Below, in pieces: positions 1 through 5,632 of a stretch of 11,183 nt of DNA. Location of the stretch: assembly GCA_025362915.1 (NCBI GenBank), contig JANYEU010000068.1, positions 1 through 11,183 of the forward strand, written 5' to 3'. The DNA is from Chitinophagaceae bacterium. GTDB lineage: Bacteria; Bacteroidota; Bacteroidia; Chitinophagales; Chitinophagaceae. Under the pieces are notes generated by a model, which saw nothing but the letters and a program-made list of their open reading frames with translations, was not told where the DNA came from and searched no databases. A program made the position numbers and the translations under genes. Position 1 is the first letter of the stretch. The number at the start of each line of letters is the position of its first letter.

Positions 1-193
1 TGCCTACATCGGGGCTGTCCACCTTATTCACAATGCCCTTGGCATTATCTTCCATATAGATGGTTTTAGGATTAGACTCCGTCCAATCATCTATCGATTC
101 TATCTGATCCTTAACCCTTTCATTCTTCAAGAATTTATTGCGTGGGTTTATCTGCGCGCCACGACCTTTTAGATAGTTTTCATTATTCTCCAT
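1..193 (-). CDS. PA0069-family radical SAM protein, N-terminal fragment (runs off the left edge)
   Basis: Only the first 64 residues lie in the window; the ATG is at 193 and the rest continues beyond position 1. The visible part reads MENNENYLKGRGAQINPRN and later has NKVDSPDVG. The KGRGAxxNPxN start followed by a ..V.KVDSPD.. segment is the hallmark of the PA0069/Rv2578c family, radical SAM proteins distantly related to spore photoproduct lyase. The CxxxCxxC cluster that binds the [4Fe-4S] centre would follow shortly after the edge, so it cannot be checked here. The substrate of this family is not established to my knowledge. The start is well placed, with an AT-rich stretch and no Shine-Dalgarno sequence upstream. 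The identification rests on recalled family similarity over a short stretch. Confidence 0.8.
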   Translation of the reverse strand, partial: MENNENYLKGRGAQINPRNKFLKNERVKDQIESIDDWTESNPKTIYMEDNAKGIVNKVDSPDVG

Positions 194-251
194 AAAATTA
201 ATTTTTATTAACTGACCTTACTCTTATTAATAAATACTCCTTACGATGCCT

Positions 252-427
252 AAAAATTTACCACATAGACACAGTAGGCACATAGAAAAAATAAAAGAAG
301 GAAAGAAACGTTTCACTTTAAGGTCACATAGACTTGAGTATAAAAAGTGAAACTTTTTTTGCTATGTTTTCTTATCCCAACCGATAGTAAATACTATGTG
401 CCTACTGTGTCTATGTGGTAAATTTTT
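252..427. repeat. 176-bp inverted-repeat element with 34-bp perfect arms (MITE-like or palindromic intergenic repeat)
   Basis: The left arm (252-285) and right arm (394-427) are perfect reverse complements over 34 bp, built around CCACATAGACACAGTAGGCA. A second, nested inverted repeat lies inside: GTTTCACTTT at 310-319 and AAAGTGAAAC at 344-353. A partial third copy of the arm motif, TCACATAGAC, occurs at 324-333. No coding frame is visible. It fills most of the 278-bp gap between the radical SAM gene and the first 2H gene, and could form a long cruciform or transcribed hairpin. Similar 'cacatagacac' palindromes recur in Bacteroidota genomes in my recollection, which would make this a non-autonomous repeat family. 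No target-site duplication was recognised. Confidence 0.85.
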
Positions 428-471
428 TATTCCGAAAAAACTGCATTACACCTATTCTTGATGGCTTCAAT

Positions 472-1056
472 TCAGAACAAACTTGCCTGTTCCAGCTTTT
501 TTACCTGATTGAGCAATGGAAATTTTTCTATCACCTTATACCCTTTGCTTCCTTCTTTTCTTTTCAATAACAATAATTCATTCACCATAAACGATGCATT
601 AAAATGGGTGTTACCATATTCCAACCACCCCTTCTCATATTGCCAAGGCAGTAGCTTGTGGGCAATGGACACCATCGGCTCGGTAATAAAGTGCGGTTTG
701 TTTTGGGCATTTGGTTTAATGTATGCCTGCACATGTTTTAGTTCTTTTATCAGTTCCATTATCTGATTTGTTGTTTGCACTTTCAGGTAAATGGTATGTG
801 ATGGAAGGCTGCCATAATCGTCCAATATAATTCTGAAAGACGGGTTTACCAAGGCAATATTCCGCAGCCTGTTTACAAAAGGTCGCTCTGCCAACTCGTA
901 CTGACTAAACTTTATAAGTGTAATCTGTGGTTTTAAATACAATGCCTGTGGACACTGATAGGTTTCTGAAAACCCCTTTTTTATCTCCATAATCTTCTCT
1001 ATCAAGTCTTCGTGGGGCTGGATAACTAGTAAATATTCGTTGATTGATTCGTTCAT
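472..1056 (-). CDS. 2H-phosphoesterase (2'-5' RNA ligase/LigT-like) paralogue lacking both catalytic histidines
   Basis: This 194-residue protein aligns along its whole length with the 205-residue protein encoded at 1462-2079. Shared blocks are EYLLV near the N-terminus, the first strand motif, a central YGSLPSHTIYLKV (YGGFPPHTIYIRV in the sister) and FNASFMVNELLLLKR near the C-terminus. The 2H superfamily acts on cyclic or 2'-5' phosphodiester bonds using two HxT/S motifs. Here both histidines are gone: the first motif reads KPQIT (Gln44, Thr46) and the second EPMVS (Met128, Ser130). The nucleotide sequence confirms CAG and ATG at these codons. The frame is otherwise intact, so it looks like a pseudoenzyme, perhaps keeping nucleotide or RNA binding. 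It lies downstream of the 21-bp repeat array and probably has its own promoter, since 405 bp separate it from the upstream gene. Confidence 0.8.
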   Translation of the reverse strand: MNESINEYLLVIQPHEDLIEKIMEIKKGFSETYQCPQALYLKPQITLIKFSQYELAERPFVNRLRNIALVNPSFRIILDDYGSLPSHTIYLKVQTTNQIMELIKELKHVQAYIKPNAQNKPHFITEPMVSIAHKLLPWQYEKGWLEYGNTHFNASFMVNELLLLKRKEGSKGYKVIEKFPLLNQVKKLEQASLF

Positions 1057-1183
1057 AAATTTTTTTAATATTGAGTGGTTGCTATAAAAAATATTTACCT
1101 AATTTTATCTAAATACCTTTTATTTTCAATTTTTCACTTCCATTAACGTCTGTAATTCTTAGAAAACATCTCAATCCCAGTTT

Positions 1184-1373
1184 TTAGAGTGTCCCGGAAT
1201 CTAAATTAACAAGCCCGAAGAAAGAATTAACTATCCCGAAATCATTATTAACTATCCCGAAGAGAAAATTAACCTTCCCATAATTAAAATTAACTATCCC
1301 GAATTCCAAATTAACCATCCCGAAGAGAAAATTAACCATCCCGAAGAGAAAATTAACCATCCCGAAATCTTTT
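1184..1373. repeat. Array of eight phased 21-bp direct repeats (plus a degenerate ninth)
   Basis: The core ATTAAC-N3-CCCGAA recurs with TTAAC starting at 1206, 1227, 1248, 1269, 1290, 1311, 1332 and 1353: exactly 21 bp each time. A degenerate in-phase unit (CCCGGAA at 1193) precedes them. ATTAAC and CCC are invariant in all eight; GAA is present in seven (unit 4 has ATA). The three bases between the boxes and the six bases after them vary, typically GAGAAA or ATCATT. Constant spacing with variable spacers suggests selection on a DNA motif repeated every two helical turns, as in iterons or operator arrays, and not only recent slippage. It lies 128-310 bp upstream of the first 2H gene. A single inverted core-like match (ATATCCCGAT on the minus strand) sits at 1441-1450. 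Confidence 0.9.
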
Positions 1374-1377
1374 TTAA

Positions 1378-1402
1378 ACAGACCATTTTTTGGGTGGTCT
1401 GT
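1378..1402 (-). terminator. Hairpin downstream of the second 2H gene, probable terminator
   Basis: ACAGACCA (1378-1385) and TGGTCTGT (1395-1402) form a perfect 8-bp stem with a 9-nt loop. On the minus strand it is followed by TTTAAAAAAG, a modest T-tract. It lies 60 bp past the stop codon of the gene at 1462-2079 and directly abuts the 21-bp repeat array. The weak tail keeps confidence moderate. Confidence 0.5.
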
Positions 1403-1461
1403 TATATCATTTATAATTAATGAAAAAAAATGTGTTTTTTATCGGGATATTATTCATCCGC

Positions 1462-2079
1462 TCAACAATTGAATAATACATTTTCTGCTGATGATAACTG
1501 GAAACTCGTTAGCTGTTTACAAGTATCAAACTGATGTTGCCTACGTAATAAAACCAACTCGTTTATCTCGAATGAGGCACTGAATGTTTTTGGGGAATAA
1601 TCCATTATCGCCTTTTCAAAGATGGAAGGCGATAATTGTCTGGCTATGGTAAGGTGTGGCTTGGTAACCAGGTGCATTGGCGGACAATCATTGCTACGCA
1701 CATAATGATTGATGGACTGTAGGGCATTGGCCAATTGCTTGAATGGCTGCTGTTGCTGCACCCTTATATATATGGTATGCGGAGGAAAACCGCCATAATT
1801 ATTGAGCAATACAGAAAACCTAGGCTGTGTGCCAATGGCTCGGTTCATCCATCGGATAATGGTTTCTTCCATGGCCTCCTTCGCCAAAAAGTTCGCAATT
1901 GTAATGTGCGGTTTGGTTTTTATAGAACCCTTTTCGCCATACTTATCAAAAAAGCAATGCTTTTCTGCCATTACATCTTTATATACTTCCTCGCTCGGGG
2001 TTGCCACCAATAAGTACTCGAACAGGTATCCGTATTCGTTTGGCAAACTTCTGCTTTGTGGTTGTGCTGTTAAGTCCAT
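1462..2079 (-). CDS. 2H-phosphoesterase (2'-5' RNA ligase/LigT-like), catalytic motifs intact
   Basis: This 205-residue protein carries both signature motifs of the 2H superfamily: KPHIT (His58, Thr60) and KPHLT (His142, Thr144), about 84 residues apart as expected for the two-lobed fold. The family includes bacterial LigT/ThpR and cyclic phosphodiesterases; they are cytoplasmic and act on 2',3'-cyclic or 2'-5' phosphodiester bonds in RNA or nucleotides. The exact substrate cannot be read from sequence. It is divergent from umuD with only 74 bp between the starts, so the two probably share a control region. A paralogue that has lost both histidines lies downstream at 472-1056. The ATG at 2079 is the first plausible start; the alignment with the paralogue begins at about residue 16. 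Confidence 0.85.
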   Translation of the reverse strand: MDLTAQPQSRSLPNEYGYLFEYLLVATPSEEVYKDVMAEKHCFFDKYGEKGSIKTKPHITIANFLAKEAMEETIIRWMNRAIGTQPRFSVLLNNYGGFPPHTIYIRVQQQQPFKQLANALQSINHYVRSNDCPPMHLVTKPHLTIARQLSPSIFEKAIMDYSPKTFSASFEINELVLLRRQHQFDTCKQLTSFQLSSAENVLFNC

Positions 2080-2153
2080 AAAAAATAAATATTACTAGAA
2101 ACAATTTTAGCATAAAAATACTACATAATTTAGCAAACTAAAAAATAAATATT
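2080..2153. promoter_or_regulatory. Divergent control region between the 2H gene and umuDC
   Basis: This 74-bp AT-rich region must hold both divergent promoters. It contains a 15-bp direct repeat, AAAAAATAAATATTA, at 2080-2094 and 2140-2154, exactly 60 bp apart; the second copy runs into the umuD start codon. Two dyads lie between: TTTTA-N3-TAAAA (2105-2117) and TTTAG-N4-CTAAA (2129-2142). They share the direct motif TTTAGCA with 23-bp spacing. They are candidate operators for a damage-responsive regulator, but no known LexA box is recognised and AT-rich dyads arise easily by chance. Confidence 0.35.
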
Positions 2154-2621
2154 ATGTCTTCTGAAATTTTATCCCGTTCTGCTTATAATGGAAGCAAGAA
2201 TTTTAGTCAAAATGATATTCAGACAGCCAATGCCACAGGCTTTGGAGCGGCGGCCGATGACTATGCCGAAAGGGGAATAGACCTGAACGAACAATTGATA
2301 ATGAACAAGCCGGCTACGTATTTTTTTAGGATGAATGGCGAGGCGATGCTGGAAGCTGGCATATACCCTGGCGATATCTTGATTGTAGATAGAAGCTTAA
2401 AAGCCCTGTCGGATAAAATTATTGTGGCCGTGGTAAACGGGGAGTTGTTGGTTAGGCTTTATAAACAAAGCTTTGATAGCCGTTGGTTGCAGCCGGCCAA
2501 TAAACGCTTTGATAACATAATGATCGAAAAACACACTTCTTTTAATTCGTGGGGGGTGGTTACCTGTGTTATACAGCTAATAGACCCGGAATTGATTGCT
2601 TTTAATACACCAAAAAAGTAA
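2154..2621 (+). CDS. umuD: UmuD-like S24-family protein with substituted catalytic residues
   Basis: This 155-residue protein aligns with E. coli UmuD (139 residues) from the cleavage-site region on: ATGFGAAADDYAERGIDLNE matches CGFPSPAADYVEQRIDLNQ. It continues through the S24 core TYFFRMNGEAML...GDILIVD and ends with the VNGELLV block. In UmuD, RecA filaments trigger self-cleavage at Cys24-Gly25 by a Ser60/Lys97 dyad, giving UmuD', a subunit of polymerase V. Here the serine position is Ala64 (GCG), the lysine position is Arg101 (AGG), and the cleavage site reads Thr28-Gly29. Self-cleavage is therefore not expected. The frame is intact and ends 3 nt before umuC, so it is translationally coupled. 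There is no helix-turn-helix domain, so it is not LexA. It may act as an uncleaved polymerase partner. Confidence 0.88.
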   Translation: MSSEILSRSAYNGSKNFSQNDIQTANATGFGAAADDYAERGIDLNEQLIMNKPATYFFRMNGEAMLEAGIYPGDILIVDRSLKALSDKIIVAVVNGELLVRLYKQSFDSRWLQPANKRFDNIMIEKHTSFNSWGVVTCVIQLIDPELIAFNTPKK

Positions 2622-2624
2622 GTT

Positions 2625-3905
2625 ATGGTTGCCATTGTAGATTGTAATAGTTTTTATACTTCTTGCGAACGGATTTTTCGGCCAGATTTGGAGGAGAAGC
2701 CAATCATTGTTTTAAGTAATAATGATGGGTGCATCATTGCCCGTAATGATGAGGCAAAGGCGATGGGGGTGGGCATGGCTGGCCCTTATTTCAAGGCAAA
2801 AAAGCTAATTGAGGATAATGGTATAACCACATTTTCCAGCAATTACAATTTGTATGGCAATATGAGCTGGCGCGTGATGGAAACATTAAGGATGTTGATG
2901 GGAGAAGAGAATGTAGAGGTTTATTCTGTAGATGAATGTTTTATAAACATGGAAAAAATACCTAAAAAACAATTGCATAGTACTGCACTTGACCTAAAAC
3001 AAACAGTGGAAATGTGGACAGGCATAAAAGTTTCTATTGGTGTGGCACCCACCAAAGTGTTGAGTAAAGTGGCTAATAGGCTTGCCAAAAAGAATAAAAT
3101 AAATACCAATTGTATCTTGGTATTGGATACTCCCTTAAAAATAGAACAGGCGCTGAAAAACACAAAGGTGGAAGATATTTGGGGAGTTGGGGGACAATAT
3201 GCAGCCAAACTAAAGGCAAAAAATATTATTACAGCTTATGATTTGAGTAAAAAAGATTTGTTTTGGGCTAGAAAAAACTTAGGAGGTGTGGTTGGTGAAC
3301 GCTTGATTTATGAATTGAAGGGAGATAGGAGAATTTTTTTGGAAAATCCGTTGGTAGAAAAGCAGATGATTGCCACCACAAGGATGTTTGGAAACCCGGT
3401 TTCTGATATTAAAAGTATTAAGGAAGCCATTGCCACTTATACTACCAGAGCTGCAGAAAAACTGAGACGCCAGCATGGGGCTGCCAAAACCATTAGTGTT
3501 TTTGTAGTGCCTAAGGAACAGACCACTAATACTCGTTTTAGACATGGTACTAGTATTGGCGGTCACTTTACATTACAAAAAGCCACTTCTCTAACCAATG
3601 AGTTGATAAAACCAGCTGTAGATTTGGTAGATAAATTGTTTGAATCGGGAAGGTCTTATAAAAAGGCTGGCGTAATGCTTAGTGGACTTGTGGCTGATAG
3701 CTCCATCCAAGGAAATCTTTTTATCCCGCATAGTACAAACTGTCAGCGGTTACTGATGAGCATGATAGATAATGTTAACTTCTCCATGCGGGACGATGTA
3801 TTAAAATTTGCGGTAAGCGGCACAACCCGCAATTGGAAAATGCAACAAAACTTTCATAGCCCCCGCTATACTACCAGATGGGATGAGCTAAGGGAGATTC
3901 AATAG
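2625..3905 (+). CDS. umuC: UmuC, Y-family DNA polymerase V catalytic subunit
   Basis: This 426-residue protein matches E. coli UmuC (422 residues) along its length. It carries out error-prone synthesis across damaged DNA. The N-terminus has Asp6 in VDCNSFY with Tyr11 at the steric-gate position, then VLSNNDGCIIAR (residues 29-40). SVDECF holds the metal ligands Asp103 and Glu104, followed by VSIGVAPTKVLSKVANRLAK (136-155). The helix-hairpin-helix-like region with IWGVGG is at 185-190. A little-finger region follows, with a probable beta-clamp peptide QGNLF at 362-366, equivalent to QLNLF in E. coli. All catalytic residues look intact, in contrast to its partner UmuD. It is the second gene of a two-gene operon, 3 nt after umuD, and runs convergently into the DUF72 gene with only 9 nt between stops. 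Confidence 0.95.
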   Translation: MVAIVDCNSFYTSCERIFRPDLEEKPIIVLSNNDGCIIARNDEAKAMGVGMAGPYFKAKKLIEDNGITTFSSNYNLYGNMSWRVMETLRMLMGEENVEVYSVDECFINMEKIPKKQLHSTALDLKQTVEMWTGIKVSIGVAPTKVLSKVANRLAKKNKINTNCILVLDTPLKIEQALKNTKVEDIWGVGGQYAAKLKAKNIITAYDLSKKDLFWARKNLGGVVGERLIYELKGDRRIFLENPLVEKQMIATTRMFGNPVSDIKSIKEAIATYTTRAAEKLRRQHGAAKTISVFVVPKEQTTNTRFRHGTSIGGHFTLQKATSLTNELIKPAVDLVDKLFESGRSYKKAGVMLSGLVADSSIQGNLFIPHSTNCQRLLMSMIDNVNFSMRDDVLKFAVSGTTRNWKMQQNFHSPRYTTRWDELREIQ

Positions 3906-3914
3906 TCCAATCAA

Positions 3915-4823
3915 TTAAAACAATGAAGGATTCTTTCTGACGAAGACTGGTTTTTTTAGATTCAATCCACAAATATCATTCAGTTTATCTACCATATAAA
4001 TCGTCAGTTCCGGAGAAAACGCCTCATCGTGCATGTGCATGAAAAAGTAAACCTCCTCTATTCCATTATCAATCCAATATTTTATCCTGTCAATCCATTC
4101 ATCAACCCTGGTAAAATCTGTGGGATGCAGGCTATTGCCAACATATCTGATAAATGCCTTCGGAATAGTCAGTTGCATGTGAGCACAATCCCTTCTACCA
4201 CTGGTATCGGTGATTACAAATCCTATTTTGTGTTCCTTTAAAAAGGAAACCAATTCATTGTTTATTGCTTTATCACTAAACCATTCCGGATGACGGACTT
4301 CTACAAAGAATTGGAATTTGGTAGGCAAGCTTTTTAAATAATCGAACAGTTCCTTTATTCTTTTTGGACTGAACGACTCACCTACTTGTATGAATATTGG
4401 TCCTAACTGTTCTTCAAATGCAGTCAATCCTGCCAAGAAATCTTCTGTCATGTCCTTTTTTCCATAGAGGCTACCATCATGGGTTACCACCTTATACATT
4501 TTTGGGCAGTAAATAAAATCTTTTCTGCTTGTTTTTTCAGCCCATTTACCAATACTTCTTGTACTGTGTATCCTGTAATGCGTTGCATTTAGTTCAATAC
4601 TATTGTAATGTTTTGCATAATGCTCCAGAAAATCTTTTTCCTCAGTTTTAGGTGGGTAAATCTTTCCTACCCACTCACTCCTTCCCCACTTGGAACAACC
4701 CAGATGTACCTTGGGTGCAGGATTTCTTATTCCTGACAAAACATCTCTATTTAATGAAGGGTCTTGCGGCAAACTAAAATCTATATGGTCAAGCTCTCGT
4801 TCCGAAACACGTCCAAATTCCAT
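3915..4823 (-). CDS. DUF72 (YecE-like) TIM-barrel protein
   Basis: This 302-residue protein has the landmarks of the DUF72 family. After an N-terminal extension of about 38 residues come HLGCSKWGRSEWVGKIYPP (40-58), SIELNATHYR (75-84), an FIQVGESFSP segment and FVEVRHPEWF (173-182). The C-terminal strand has EVYFFMHMHDE in place of the more usual ..Y.YFNN... DUF72 proteins adopt a TIM-barrel fold; their biochemical role is not firmly established. It sits tail-to-tail with umuC, stops 9 nt apart. Its own promoter should lie in the 102-bp gap upstream. TAACTTTA on the minus strand there is one mismatch from the TAnnTTTG -7 consensus, too weak to call. Confidence 0.9.
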   Translation of the reverse strand: MEFGRVSERELDHIDFSLPQDPSLNRDVLSGIRNPAPKVHLGCSKWGRSEWVGKIYPPKTEEKDFLEHYAKHYNSIELNATHYRIHSTRSIGKWAEKTSRKDFIYCPKMYKVVTHDGSLYGKKDMTEDFLAGLTAFEEQLGPIFIQVGESFSPKRIKELFDYLKSLPTKFQFFVEVRHPEWFSDKAINNELVSFLKEHKIGFVITDTSGRRDCAHMQLTIPKAFIRYVGNSLHPTDFTRVDEWIDRIKYWIDNGIEEVYFFMHMHDEAFSPELTIYMVDKLNDICGLNLKKPVFVRKNPSLF

Positions 4824-4925
4824 GGCGGTGGTTTTAAAGTTAATAACAGCCCGAAATTAAGGAAATTTTAATCTTTTTTTATTTTTTCTCATGGAAATAT
4901 TAAAAAAAATTTACATCCTATTCAA

Positions 4926-5444
4926 TTACTCCTTTATTACAGCTTTCTTATAAATAGGCACCGTACTGCAAGGCTCACCGTACATGATACTTTTGGCAAA
5001 GGGTCTTAGCTTGGCTGTTATTTCTACATACGCACTTTCTGGTATTGATACTTCTCCACAGCCTTTTACAACAACCCTTTTATCGGTGTATTCTTCCGCA
5101 TTCAATCCTGTTAATTTTCTGGTAATCAAGGTGGATATTAATTGTGCCTCATCTCCGAAGACTAAATCTTTTGCAACAGGTTGCAGATAATTTGCAGCCA
5201 ACATATATGCCCACATGGGTATTACCGCATCTGCAGTACAGGTGATTGCAACATATTTATCTTGGTATTTTGTCCATTCCGTTGTTTGTAAGGCTACCCG
5301 GTAATCCTTTTCCTTAAGAATCAATCCCATAAAAAGGTATTCTTTCAAATCAAAAACCACTATCTCTCCTTTGGGATAAAATTCTTCCAAATCCAATGTT
5401 ACTATTCCACTTTCTGCTACCTTATTTACAATTGCTGATTCCAT
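4926..5444 (-). CDS. DUF2480 family protein
   Basis: This 172-residue protein resembles the DUF2480 family, small cytoplasmic proteins known from Bacteroidota. Recognisable parts are LEEFYPKGEIVVFDLKEYL (19-37), the central CTADAVIPMWAYMLAA (69-84) and a C-terminal VVKGCGEVSIPESAYVEIT block, each of the last two with a conserved-looking cysteine. No signal peptide or membrane segment is present. Its function is unknown. It lies alone between the DUF72 gene (102 bp away) and ppiD on the same strand. A terminator sits 108 bp upstream of its start, so it probably has its own promoter. The family assignment is from memory of these motifs. Confidence 0.8.
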   Translation of the reverse strand: MESAIVNKVAESGIVTLDLEEFYPKGEIVVFDLKEYLFMGLILKEKDYRVALQTTEWTKYQDKYVAITCTADAVIPMWAYMLAANYLQPVAKDLVFGDEAQLISTLITRKLTGLNAEEYTDKRVVVKGCGEVSIPESAYVEITAKLRPFAKSIMYGEPCSTVPIYKKAVIKE

Positions 5445-5539
5445 AATTAATTATGATTGAAAATGATTTGAATGAAAGAAATGATTCCTTTTTTCATTAC
5501 GAAAGTAATCGTATCTAGTTGTTATTGTTTTCGCTATAT

Positions 5540-5580
5540 GCAAAAAACAAAACAGCCACTCCTTTTTAAAGGGTGGCTGT
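5540..5580 (-). terminator. Rho-independent terminator of ppiD
   Basis: On the minus strand ACAGCCAC (reading from 5580) pairs with GTGGCTGT (ending at 5552), extended by a wobble and a G-C pair around a short A/T-rich loop. It is followed by the T-rich run TTTGTTTTTT. It lies about 50 bp past the ppiD stop codon. The sequence between stop and hairpin (5597-5632) has a further C/G-rich stretch, CCCCTTTAAGGG and GGGG, resembling a dispersed intergenic repeat. Confidence 0.75.
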
Positions 5581-5632
5581 CTAAATATTACTCTTTTATA
5601 CTCTCCTTATCTCCCCTTTAAGGGATAGGGGT

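Noticed and set aside
1184..1360. Small minus-strand frame of 58 codons through the 21-bp array, reading as MVNFLFG-type heptapeptide repeats (and INHPEEK-type on the plus strand)
   Set aside because: A 21-bp repeat keeps any stop-free frame open on both strands automatically. Differences between units fall at all codon positions and mostly change the residue, so selection on a peptide is not supported.
1184..1373. CRISPR-like array
   Set aside because: The period is 21 bp with 6-9 variable bases, far too short for repeat plus spacer, and no cas genes are present.
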